A DNA stretch of 64,000 nt. It comes from Lota lota (taxonomy: Eukaryota; Chordata; Actinopteri; Gadiformes; Lotidae). The notes under the pieces were generated by a model. It searched no databases and was not told where the DNA came from. It worked only from the letters and a program-made list of their open reading frames with translations. Below, piece by piece: positions 13,160 to 23,411 of the stretch. Where the stretch lies: positions 2,540,542 to 2,604,541 of the forward strand of contig JACYXH010000087.1 in assembly GCA_026745465.1 (NCBI GenBank), read 5' to 3'. Position numbers and translations under genes: made by a program. The first letter of the stretch is position 1; the number at the start of each line of letters is the position of its first letter.

Positions 13160-13226
13160 CATAAAGAGTAGAACTGTCTGTGCAGATAACGAAACGTTGT
13201 TTGCACAGACAGTTCTACTCTTTATG
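13160..13226. repeat. Perfect inverted repeat, 25-bp arms, 17-nt loop
   Basis: The left arm 13160-13184 begins CATAAAGAGTAGAACTGTCT. The right arm 13202-13226 is its exact reverse complement. It lies inside the hAT-like element and would form a strong hairpin in RNA or single-stranded DNA. Confidence 0.95.
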
Positions 13227-13956
13227 AGTAGAACACATCTCACCGGTACCCCACAAGGAACCTGTGCACAAGGAAACACCTCTGCATTCCTGCTACAAGT
13301 TCCCCTTCAGAAAAGGTGTTCAGTTCAGGGGGGAACATTGTAACATGTCTTTATTCCTCACTGAAGCCTCAAAATGTTGACAGACTTGTTATATTGACTG
13401 TGGTTTATCATTTTAAGAAGACCTACCTGTCTCATCTTAAGCACAGAAAACACACAGAAAAATACTTGAAGTTGATAAAAACAGGAGTGTTCCCTTTCTG
13501 TTATCCAAAGTTGATGTGCTGATCCTATATCAGGCACCATCATATTTGTGAAAAAAATTATATTGAAAACAAATCTTGAGAAAACCGTGATCTCAATCCT
13601 AAACCAAAGATTTGTGATTCTCAATTGATCAAGAATCATGCAGCCCTACAGTGACGTCTATTTTACTCTAATCAAAAATGTATTCTCAATCAGTTGCTCC
13701 CATGTAGTAGTTTGGTGGTAGCAGTTGTACTGTGTAGAGGTGGCAGGTACATATGTAGGAGGTATGTACTAGTACTATTTATTTTTGGTTTGTTCTCCAC
13801 AAATAATTGTGTGCACTTTGTTTATTTGAAAAACCTTTGTTCATGTTGGCACATTCAATTTACAATAATAAAAACTACATATTTGTTATTTGCCTTTAAA
13901 AACGGTCCTGTGTTTTAACATGCATTCAGTGGAAAGCAAATTGCTTGCTACATACA

Positions 13957-14034
13957 TGCTTCAGTTGGGAATCAAACCCGGGTCTCAGGTGGCAGGTATA
14001 AATTATATTCTACCACTCACCTTACAATTATTGC
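13957..14034 (-). pseudogene. tRNA-Gly(GCC)-like pseudogene
   Basis: On the minus strand the segment reads GGTGAGTGGTAGAAT, then ACCTGCCACC (GCC in the anticodon position), then CCCGGGTTTGATTCCC. These match the D-arm, anticodon and T-arm (B box) of vertebrate tRNA-Gly-GCC. The acceptor stem no longer pairs and there are a few extra bases between the D and anticodon arms, so it is a relic. It sits inside the hAT-like element at 13033-14253. Confidence 0.65.
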
Positions 14035-14840
14035 TATCCTTTGGCATATCATTCAGTGGTCATGAAAATGTATTCAGATTTAGCGTTTTGATGATGCATT
14101 CACCTCATAAATCATGACATACTGCTCTCCCATACATGTAAATACACATGCCGCTTTGAATAATAAAAAGTATCTATATCGATATCTGTGATTCTGGTCC
14201 TGTATTACTTGGTATCAGATCGAAACCAAATTTTGCCGTATCGCCCACCCCTAGTAGTGAGAGAGGATGTAGGGTGTGATGAGAAGAGTGCGAGTGTGTT
14301 GAAGCGACTGAGAGATTGACGCAGAGAGTGAGAAAGTGATGAAGAGAGTGAGAGTGAGTTCTCTCCTACCAAACATACTTCAGGTGAGAGCTTGCATGCT
14401 GCTGATAAACAGTGTTAGCATAATAACATGTGAGAGCTAACTAATATAAATGGCTTTCTGTTGCATTTTCACTGTCATCAAAACAAATGCTCATTATCCT
14501 TTATGAGGGATTGTATGAATGATAAATCAATGCTAATTATCCCCCATCACAGAGGTGAATAAAACACAAAGGCTACACAGCCGCTGGTACTATCGCAGGG
14601 CTAATCATGGTACTGCTGTCTTGGTTCTAATATAACAACTACTGTGATACTACAGCTTCTACTTGGCCAAATATGACGCCTTTAGCTTTTCATAAACATA
14701 ATAACTATTATAACAGAAAATATGTTATTGTAGTAACCTTGTTAGAATGATTGGTGCTGCAGCATAAGTTACACTAGCAGTAGCATCCCTGGCAACATTA
14801 GCATCACTAGCACATTAGCACTATAGCACTGCTAGGTGGG

Positions 14841-15073
14841 GGGTGGCAGTAGCTCAGGAGGTAGTGCAGGTTGACTTGTAACTGGAAGGTTGCTGGCTCA
14901 ATCCCCAGCATCTCCTAGTTGAGTGTCAAGGTGTCCCTGAGCAAGACACCTAACCCTAACTGCTCCCGACGAACTGGCTATCGCCTTGCATGGTTGACGC
15001 TGCCGTTGGTGTGTGTATGAATGGTTGTAAGTCGCTTTGGATAAAAGCGTCTGCTAAATGCCCTAAAATGTAA
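14841..15073 (+). mobile_element. tRNA-derived SINE
   Basis: An A-box-like TAGCTCAGGAGGT (14850-14862) and a B-box-like GGCTCAATCCC (14895-14905) are followed by GAGCAAGACACCTAACCCTA. The tail GTCGCTTTGGATAAAAGCGT then CTGCTAAATG is a common fish SINE tail shared with L2-type LINEs. It ends in an AAATGTAAA-like tract. The copy is nearly complete. Confidence 0.8.
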
Positions 15074-15108
15074 AAACACTAGCAACATTAAAGCTATTAT
15101 TAAAGCAA

Positions 15109-15311
15109 CTATTATACCACCAGGTGTGAGTGTCTGCCCTTCCCTGTGCCTTAGTGACATCACAAGTGGGAGTGTCCACCTAGATGCACGCTGGATAGAT
15201 CAGTCTACCAGCCTACCAAGTGGACTGTAGCAAATGTTGCCGATTTTCAAACGGCCAGATTTTCAAACGGCTTGTAACGGCTAATCACACTCACACCTGG
15301 TGGTATAATAG
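15109..15311. mobile_element. MITE, about 203 bp, with perfect 24-bp terminal inverted repeats
   Basis: Left 15109-15132 (begins CTATTATACCACCAGGTGTG) and right 15288-15311 are exact reverse complements. The inside holds ACATCACAAGTGGGAGTGTC and CCTACCAAGTGGACTGTAGC, which recur in the second copy near 23275-23410. There is no coding capacity and the superfamily is unknown. Confidence 0.8.
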
Positions 15312-16325
15312 GGACCCTTTAACACAAGCAACACTGGCTATACATTACCACTATAGCAACGCTAGTTACACTAGCAACACTGGCAACAGATTGCTACACT
15401 AGTACTGGCTAGCTATATAAGCACTAGCTACGCTAGCGCCAACTATCAATATACGCAGTAGATAGACTAGCACCAGCTAGCTATCTTAGCACTAGTTACT
15501 AGCTAGCACTAGCTAACTGCAGGCATAATAATACTAAGCATTCCATATTGTGGTTATTAGTCACACAATGTCCCTTCACTGCCCAATAAGAATGTATGGA
15601 CGTATGTAATGTATGATAATCCCCTCCACACACACACATACACACACAGACACACACACACACACACACCTATCATGCACAGAGTCATTTGCATTTCTTA
15701 AAACCAACAAACAGCAATGTTCCCATAGTCTCAGTATGGGGGTACAGGGAGCACCCTGCTCATATTATAACCTGCATTATAACCTATATTATAACCTATA
15801 TTCTGATACTGATCCTCATGTCAGATGCTCTGCTCTATTGTTCTCTTAGGCTTAGCAGTGTTCCACATGTTATCAGACAATAGACTTATAGGTCTAACAC
15901 ACAACACACACGCACGCACTCACACATAGACACACACACACACACACACAAACACACACACGCACATGAGGAATGAGGAAGACGAACTGATGCATTTCCA
16001 AACTAAACCTTTCTGTTCACCGCTAAACTGTGGATTACATGACCTAGCTTCCTACCACTTTCATTTTTATTGTTTTAGAGTTGGGATTTAACTGTTGCAG
16101 CCGCTCTCTAACTACGTATGGATTAGGTACAGAACATCCATTATTTGTATTATTAATATTAATATTAATATGAATTAATATAGTTTATCTTGTGACACAG
16201 TACATGGATGCATTATAGAAAAAGTTAAGCTACATAACCTTCTTGTTATTCTAATCCAAGAGATAAACATTTATTTAGATAAATACTAATGTTCTTTCAG
16301 TGTTTGCCTTAAGATGTTTTCCAGC

Positions 16326-16520
16326 AGCGGTGCTGAGGTGTGCGTGTGCACGGTGCTGATGTGCGTGTGCACAATGCTGATGTACGTGTGCACGGTGCTG
16401 ATGTGCGTGTGCACAATGCTGATGTACGTGTGCACGGTGCTGAGGTGCGTGTGCACGGTGCTGAGGTGCGTGTGCACGGTGCTGAGGTGTGTGTGCACGG
16501 TGCTGATGTGCATGGATGAA
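16326..16520. repeat. 21-bp minisatellite
   Basis: Repeats of CGGTGCTGATGTGCGTGTGC, about nine copies, with ACAATGCTGATGTAC variants. All frames stay open through it, giving spurious Cys/Val or His/Thr repeats. Confidence 0.93.
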
Positions 16521-16741
16521 GAGAGGTTTTTAGTTTGATTCCACTGATTCCAGTGGGGCTCTGGTGCATTATAACAGAAATGGTCTCATACAATATATAA
16601 CAATATAAAATAACAACAAATGCTAAGCCCCATTTTCTTGGCATCAATGTAAGCGCAAATACAGTTTCCAATTTGTAGCCATCCCACCGTCTGGGTTTCA
16701 TAATACTGTTGCTTTCGGTTCTACACAATCAAATATACACT

Positions 16742-16774
16742 TTTTTGCCGTCAGAATTTTTCTGACGGCAAAAA
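16742..16774. repeat. Perfect hairpin, 15-bp arms, 3-nt loop
   Basis: The arm TTTTTGCCGTCAGAA at 16742-16756 is followed by TTT and then its exact complement at 16760-16774. The T-run on one side and A-run on the other resemble an intrinsic terminator, but this is a vertebrate genome, so it is read as part of a repeat element. Confidence 0.9.
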
Positions 16775-17229
16775 TCAATTTTTTTATAATAATGACAATG
16801 TAACAAATTAGGGGTGTGCGGGGGCACTTTTGGTATGTATGTTTTTTAATAAAACAAATAGCAGTTTTGGTGCCCAACGTCTTTTTTAATAAAAAAAGAT
16901 TTTTTGCATGGCTGAATACAGTCGCTAGTAATACAGCCACTGCTGGACGCATGTAGGGGAAACACTGTCTTTATCACTTCAGAGTCCATCCTTTATCACA
17001 GTTTACAGTCTGGTCTTTATCACAGCTACAGTCTGTATGATATTATGGTTTACAGTCTCCCCTTGATCACAGCTGTCTGTACTTTATCACAGTTTACAGT
17101 CTGTTATTTGTCACAGAAAGTCTTTCCTTTATCACAGTTACAGTCTGTATCACATTAGACAACACTCCTTAACCCTAAACCAAACCAAGGAAAACTCCTC
17201 AAAACCACAGAGAGGCAAGTGATAAACCT

Positions 17230-17480
17230 TGTCTAGGATCAGAAAGAGGAGGAGGAGGTGCTTCCTTCCAGCGACAGCGAGGAGTGCAGTAGGAGCTGAT
17301 GGGCTAGACGTGAAGTAATGAAGAACAAGGAGGAGTTGATTTGTGACACCCTGGCTCCCAGGTGACCATTAGAGATCAGTGGGGTGATTAATAGAGCTGG
17401 GATTGGAAACTTAATTGGATGTGGTTACAATTATAAAGCCTTGCTCACCCGCAGGGCGCACGACCAGAACAACTCCTCAT
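17230..17480. promoter_or_regulatory. Candidate conserved non-coding element
   Basis: A unique block with GTGATTAATAGAGC, AAACTTAATTGGATG and GGTTACAATTATAAAGCC between repeats. There is no coding potential. Confidence 0.2.
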
Positions 17481-17946
17481 CTCATCTGCCTTCAGGTCTT
17501 TGGGTTGTTCAATACTCCTCTAGCCGTATCTCCTAGCTCTCAGCATGGTGAAGGGAGTCACCGATGGCGTTAGATTATGTCAACTCTTATTAATAAAATA
17601 TCTCCACAACTTGACATTGTTTAACACGTCCCACATCTTCCTGTTGAGGGGCTGTGGGGACAAAAGGTTGGGTCAAAAGGTTCTGAAAAAAGACAAAGGT
17701 GTTACTGAGAAAAAGGTCTGGATATGTCCCATTTCAGCCTGGTAGCCTGTATTATACTGATAATGTAGGATGGTGTACCAAACATCACATGCTCTGTGTG
17801 TTATTTAATGTTTAATGTTATTTAATGTTATATAAATGTTATTTAACATTTATAACAGTCTTTAACCTTTATACAACATGCTACCAGCCTGCAGTACTGC
17901 TGTTTAACTAGGCATACATATTACAATATAGTAAAATATCGTCATA

Positions 17947-18980
17947 CACTATATTGCCAAAAGTTGTGGGACACCTGCCTTTACATGCACATGAAGGTTA
18001 ATGACATCCCATTCTTAAGCCTTAGGGTTTAATGTGGAGTCTGCCCACCCTTTGCAGCTATAACAGCTTCAACTCTTCTGGGAAGGCTTTCCACAAGGTT
18101 GAGGAGTGTGTTTATGGGAATTTTTGACCATTCTTCTTGAAGCGCATTTGTGAGGTCAGGCACAGATGTTGGATGAGAAGGCCTGGCTCGCGGTCTCCAC
18201 ACTGATTCATCCCAAAGGTGTTCTATCGGGTTGAGGTCAGGACTCTGTGCAGGCCAGTCAAGTTCCTCCACACCAAACTCGCTCATCCATGTCTTTATGG
18301 ACCTTACTTTGTGCACTGGTGCGCAGTCATGTTGGAACATGAAAGGGCCATCCCCAAACTGTTCCCACAAAGTTGCCAGACAGAGAAGCGTGATTCGTTA
18401 CTCCAAAGAACACGTCTCCACTGCTCTAGTGTCCAGTGGCGGTGTGCTTTACACCACTGCATCCGACGCTTTGCATTGCACTTGATGATGTAAGGCTTGG
18501 ATGCAGCTGCTCGGCCATGGAAACCCATTCCATGAAGCTCTCTACACACTGTTCTTGAGCTAATCTGAAGGCCACACGAAGTTTGGAGGTCTGTAGCTTT
18601 TGACTCTTCAGAAAGTTGGTGACTTCTGTGCACCTCAGCATGCCTCAGCGCACACCTCAGCACCTCTGTCATTTTACGTTGTTGAGTTTCTGTTGTTCCC
18701 AATTCCTTCCACTTTGTTATAATACCACTAACAGTTGACTGTGGAATATTTAGTAGTGAGGAAATTTCACGAATGGACTTATTGCACAGGTGGCAACCTA
18801 TCACAGTACCAAGCTTGAAATCACTGAGCTCCTGAGAGCGACCCATTCTTTCACAAATGTTTGTAGAAGCAGTCTGCATGCCTAGGTGCTTGATTTTATA
18901 CACCTGTGGCCATGGAAGTGTTTGGAACACCTGAATTCAATGATTCGGAGGGGTGTCCCAATACTTTTGGCAATATAGTG
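17947..18980 (-). mobile_element. Tc1/mariner element, 1034 bp, internally deleted
   Basis: Terminal inverted repeats start CACTATATTGCCAAAAGT at both ends (left end at 17947; right end at 18980, read on the minus strand). The element is flanked by TA at 17945-17946 and 18981-18982, the expected Tc1/mariner target duplication. It holds a broken transposase on the minus strand. It is shorter than full-length fish Tc1 elements because the middle of the gene is missing. Confidence 0.96.
18029..18846 (-). pseudogene. Tc1-family transposase, deleted and frameshifted
   Basis: The original protein would cut and paste the element using a DD34E catalytic core. It starts M-G-R-S-Q-E-L-S-D-F at 18846 and has a helix-turn-helix (R-E-I-S-S-L-L-N-I-P-Q-S-T-V-S). 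The G-R-P-R hook is lost in a small deletion. The first catalytic Asp is replaced: W-S-N-E-S-R-F instead of W-S-D-E-S. Near 18375 a deletion joins F-S-V-W-Q to T-L-W-E-Q-F in another frame. The second Asp (F-Q-H-D-C-A-P-V-H) and the Glu (N-P-I-E-H-L-W-D-E) survive, 34 residues apart. The stop is at 18029. About 272 codons remain of the roughly 340 usual in the family. It cannot be active. Confidence 0.96.
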
Positions 18981-19504
18981 TATATAGGATATATACAACT
19001 GGTTGATAAGGTGTACTGTAGATAGTGGTACTGTTAAGTGTTTTGACCCTAGTGTGTTATGGTACTACGAGTGGCTCTCGGGAGACGACCCCCGGAAATG
19101 GTGTGTATGTACGGCGGGAACTCGAGGCAGGTGGACGCTATATCTGTTGAGCTGTGGACGTTAATAAAGAGAAGTTAAACTTTCACTCGATTACATTATT
19201 GACTAAACTACATGTACCAATTAGCCATAGCTAGCTGGTCTACGTCAGTAAAGTGGTTGGTTTGGCAGTTTTGAGATCAATACACCTAGATCAATGTCTA
19301 TCGTACAGATTCTAACAGTTGTTCACTCTTTACCTGGTGAACTCTTGTCTAATCTATAAAACAGGGCAATGTGCAAAATCTTAGCACAATGTGATTAAAT
19401 TGACGATAATCTCATTTATGTGCCACATCATATCTTGTTTACGTTGATTTTGCTGCACCCGCAGAAGGGAAGATAGCCCTCTATTGGCCATGTAAGGTAC
19501 GTCA

Positions 19505-19775
19505 CACTAGTAGTAAAGACATCATGGTCCTACTTACTAGTAGTAAACACATCATTGTGCTAGTCACTGGTAGTAAAGTCATCATAAAGTCATAATGGTA
19601 CCTGACACCAAGACATCCTGGTGCTACTCACTAGAAGTAAAGACATCATGGTACTACACATTAGTATTAAACTCATCACAGTACTACACACTAGTAGCAA
19701 AGACATCCTGGTACTACTCACAAGTAGTAAAGACATCATGGTACTACACACTAGTAGTAAAGATATAATTTTGAC
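19505..19775. repeat. 30-bp minisatellite, about nine copies
   Basis: The unit begins AGTAGTAAAGACATCATGGT and ends ACTACACACT. Substitutions are frequent. Confidence 0.92.
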
Positions 19776-19865
19776 CACTTCTGACACATGCTTTTGGTCT
19801 GGTAAATAAAACATTTAATAAGTAAATTAATATGTATATATACAAACAGACACACCCTGGGGCAG

Positions 19866-19866
<1 letters not shown>

Positions 19867-19911
<45 letters not shown>

Positions 19912-19990
19912 ATGCACATGCACACACACTTTGTTCATCCTATTTGAAGGAATTAGGGGGAAGTCAATCACTTGGTCTGGGGAAGAGGGA

Positions 19991-20048
<58 letters not shown>
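19867..20048. repeat. Opposed (AC)n and (GT)n arrays
   Basis: (AC)n at 19867-19911 and (GT)n at 19995-20048 lie about 83 nt apart and can pair with each other. Confidence 0.93.
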
Positions 20049-20051
<3 letters not shown>

Positions 20052-20246
20052 ATAGGCGTGTGTGATACATGTATGTATGTGCAAAGTGTGTGATGTGTGC
20101 GCGTGTATGGTGTGTGTTTTTGATATAAAGTAGGCCACAGTGTGTCAGGTAAACTTTAAGTGCATGTGTCAGGAGGGGTGAACACTAAGACGTTTCAACG
20201 ATGGAGGAGACTGATTACACTCACACACACATACACCCACACACAC

Positions 20247-20251
<5 letters not shown>

Positions 20252-20293
<42 letters not shown>
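20252..20293. repeat. (TA)n microsatellite
   Basis: Pure TATA, preceded by CA-rich words. Confidence 0.95.
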
Positions 20294-20297
<4 letters not shown>

Positions 20298-20829
20298 CAC
20301 CACATGTACCTATATTGTATGGGTATGCTGTGATGGCAGAAGTTCATGTGATTGATACGTTCACATCATCGGCACAGAGCAGCACAGTGAGCTGACAAGT
20401 TGCTTCCATCACCCTGGTTAGTAATTATCACTGGAGACACCTCCACCCGTTCCTTCCACACTCCTTTTACTCCTTCATTATTCATATCACCTTAATTGTT
20501 CACAAAACTGCTGCCTAGGCATGGTAGGAGGAATGTTTACAGTGAGCTAGTAGCAACACATTAATAATACTTGTGTACAAGCCTTGCCTCTCCCCTGGTT
20601 TACCAGGGACTTCGTCTTGATCTTCGAACATCTTGTTCTACAGCACTGGCTGATACATTATTCAGGACTTCACTTACATTGAATCAGTCATGGAGACGGC
20701 GGGCGGCCGCCGGGGACTTGTACAGTGAGGAGGAGAGCTCCAGGGGGTCCAGGCCCTGCAGCTTCCCAGCGGAGGCCCGGCTTCAAAGCCTGTCACTAGG
20801 AATCATCTACACCTTACAATGTCGCTACG

Positions 20830-22090
20830 CTAGCTAGAGCGGTGTTAGCTCCACATTACCATGCCTCTCTGAGGAGCTAGATGGAGCGGGGTTAGCTCAA
20901 AATTAACAAATCTCTCTGAGGAGCTGTGTTAGCTGCACATTAGCATGTGTCTCTGAGGAGCGGTGTTAGCTCTACATTAGCATGTGTCTCTAAGGAGCTA
21001 GCTAGAGTGAAGTTAGCTCCACATAATTCTCACAAATCTGACTTTAGATTAATAATCTAAAGTCTAATAGCAAACAAGCTCTTTCAGGCACTTTCTTTCA
21101 CTTCATATTTGTTTCAACCAATCATGTGTCTGGAGAAGGGGATCTGTATGCGCGTCATTTTCTAACAGTGAACACAAACTCAGCTAGCAATAGTAAACAT
21201 TTCCCGGTGGGAAGAGAAGCTAAAACATCCTGTCCAGACACCAACGTTCTATAAAAGTTTCAAATCAACACCGACTTGCCATTGCAGAAATACACTAAAT
21301 AAAATTTCCTTCTGAAAGCTTCATCCACTTGTGCAAATGAGTTCCTCTCTGGTATAATATCTCCGTAACATTACAGGAAACAAGGCCACCCCTTTTAGTT
21401 TTTGCCGTCCAGCCGAGGCTCTGTGCCGTCTCCCCACAGAAGTTCTGCTATAGCATAGTAAAACTGCTGGATCGCACATTAGCGCCACATTAGCATGTCT
21501 CTCTGAGCTTGAGTTAAAAACATGGACATAGTGCCTGTGACGTCACCCAATCAATGGTTTACACACGACCGCTATGAAGCTGAGACAATGCGTTACGGGC
21601 ACCGGCATCGTTTGAGATTTCTAGACCAGCAGAAGAAACAATCCATATTTTACACATTAAGGGCGGAAATGGAATGGCCGACTCGCAATAGTCTAGACCA
21701 AAACATATTAATATTAATTCCTACTTTTTATATAAAAAATTTATGAAATAAAACTGTGAATGGGACATTGCCACTGAGATCCAAACCGAACAAAGAAAAA
21801 AATGATTGGTCTTGTATAATGAGAATTAAATCACATTCTACCTGTTAACTAACCACCGTTAAGCCATTAAAGGAACTACATATCAGCCAGGGCTTCACAA
21901 ACAGGTGGACATGACTGGCGCTTGCTCCAAGTCAAGTCAGAGTCACCAGTGCTTGAGACCAAATCCAAGTCACCAATGCTCAAGTCCGAGTTAAGTCACA
22001 AGCTATGAAAATCGGGACTCGAGTCCTACAACACTGCTCTGAAGAGCTAGCTAGCTTTAGCATGTCTCTCTGAAGAGTGGTGTTAGCAGC
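20830..22090. repeat. Interrupted GGAGC...GTTAGCTC...CATTAGCATG tandem repeat
   Basis: Copies of TCTCTGAGGAGC, GTGTTAGCTC and CATTAGCATGT lie at 20835-21025, again at 21478-21508 and again at 22033-22085. The gaps 21026-21477 and 21509-22032 hold unrelated sequence, probably inserted elements. Confidence 0.7.
21905..22042. mobile_element. Dispersed repeat rich in CAAGTC/GAGTC words
   Basis: CAAGTCAAGTCAGAGTCACC, CAAATCCAAGTCACC, then GGGACTCGAGTCCTACAACA form a known look of short fish repeats. No ends or target duplication can be defined. Confidence 0.4.
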
Positions 22091-22424
22091 CTTAGGGCTA
22101 AACTATACAAGGTATCCGTGTTCTTACAAGACGTGCACGTAGCTGTGTGCATCTTACCACGTAACCGTCTCCAGTCTTTTGGCTAGTTGTAAAACCCTAT
22201 AGCGGTAGTATTACTATTAAAATAGCAATTATACTCCATCACGACAGTGAAAAACCAATCACCCAAAACAACATGAAATATATTCCAACCAGAAAATAAA
22301 AGTCTTATCTTAATATTAGAGTGGCTGAAGTGAGGCAATAACATGACCAAGAGTCATTAACCTCCCCTCAAATTGCAATTTGTAGTAGGTCAACACACCT
22401 GTTTTTATCACAGGAATAGTACCC

Positions 22425-22812
22425 ATAACACCAGCTGTGAGTATCTTGCTCTACAGGGAATATAACCCCAACCCTGGCAGTTTTAGTGTCTTGCTCTACA
22501 GGGAAATACAACCCCTAACCCTGCAGTGTTAGTGGCATGGAAATACAACCCATAACCTTGACAGCGTTAGTATCTTGCTCTAGAGGGAATATAACCTCTA
22601 ACCCTGGCAGTGTTAGTGCCTTGCTGTAAAGGAATGGAAACCCTAACCCTGGCACTGTTAGTGCCTTGCTCTAAAAGGAATAGAACCCCTAATGCTGACA
22701 GTGGTACCTGCCTTGCTCTAAAGGGAAGAGAACCCCTAACCCTGGCAGTTTTAATGCCTTGCTCTAACCCTTGCAGTGTTAGTGCCTTGCTCTACAGGGA
22801 CTAGAACCCCTG
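22425..22812. repeat. 46-bp minisatellite, about eight copies
   Basis: Each unit has AACCCCTAACCCTGGCAGTG, then TTAGTGCCTTG and CTCTAAAGGGAA, with one short unit near 22760. Confidence 0.92.
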
Positions 22813-23274
22813 ACATCTACCCCTACATGGTTTGATGCATAATTAAAAATATATATAACATTGACATTAAAATGAATGCAAGAAATGTGAAGACATTTTC
22901 TTCTTCGGCTTTTAGGAAGGAAGCTTAAGCCTAATATGACCAACAACTAGAATACATGTTATGGTGGAAGATTAAGGCCCCATGTCCATGACAAGCTCAA
23001 ACCGAGCCCAGCGTCTACGTTGCAATGCATCTCCTACGGGACGAGCGTCAGAGATCAACCTAGGACCGCTCCACCCAAGGTGCTGAGACGCTCTAAGAGC
23101 CACGCTTGGCCGAGCTGAGTACCAAGCTCGGAGGAGCCTATTTTCACGTCCCCCAGAGTTCAAATTTTGTCAACTTTCATGCTGCCCTTTTGGCAACGCT
23201 CGGTACTAACCAATCACATTCCAATCAGATATTCGGTCTGCGAAATATTTAATAGTGAATAAACCGTATGATGG

Positions 23275-23411
23275 ATACCAGCCTACCCAGTGGACTGTAG
23301 CAACTGGTAGGCTTATCTAGATGGACACTCCCACTTGTGATGTAACCAAGTCACAGCAGATTTTGAAATAGCTTGTAATGGCAAATCACACTCACACCTG
23401 CTGGTAATATA
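23275..23411. mobile_element. Second, rearranged copy of the 15109-15311 MITE family
   Basis: It shares CAGTGGACTGTAGCAA, the word GACACTCCCACTTGTGATG (inverted relative to the first copy) and the end AATCACACTCACACCTG followed by CTGGTAATATAG. The left inverted repeat is missing or altered, so this looks like a partial or flipped copy. Confidence 0.65.

Larger units (their letters stand above)
13033..14253. mobile_element. Non-autonomous hAT-like element, 1221 bp, with 8-bp target duplication
   Basis: The termini are TAGTGGTGGGCGG (left) and TAGGGGTGGGCGA (right end read inward), 11 of 13 matching. Both are flanked by GTAGTGAG at 13025-13032 and 14254-14261, a perfect 8-bp duplication as hAT elements make. 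The inner ends share Y-ATCGAT / TCGATCTGATAC-like words. There is no transposase. It carries a perfect 25-bp hairpin (13160-13226) and a tRNA-Gly-like segment (13957-14034). Confidence 0.8.
16298..16967. mobile_element. Possible hAT-like element with diverged ends
   Basis: The left end is CAGTGTTTGCCTTAAGATG and the right end, read inward, is CAGTGTTTCCCCTACATGCG. Both continue into TCCAGCAG, giving an imperfect inverted repeat of about 35 bp. CAGTGTTTCCCC is a common hAT terminus in fish. The flanking 8-mers do not match, so the target duplication is unproved. It contains a 21-bp minisatellite and a 15-bp perfect hairpin. Confidence 0.5.

Noticed and set aside
16742..16774. Hairpin with T-run resembling a bacterial terminator
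   Set aside because: The genome is vertebrate and the hairpin lies in a transposon-like segment with no gene before it.
19040..19190. Possible solo LTR end (AATAAAG signal after GC-rich sequence)
   Set aside because: No matching second end, target duplication or primer-binding site was found.
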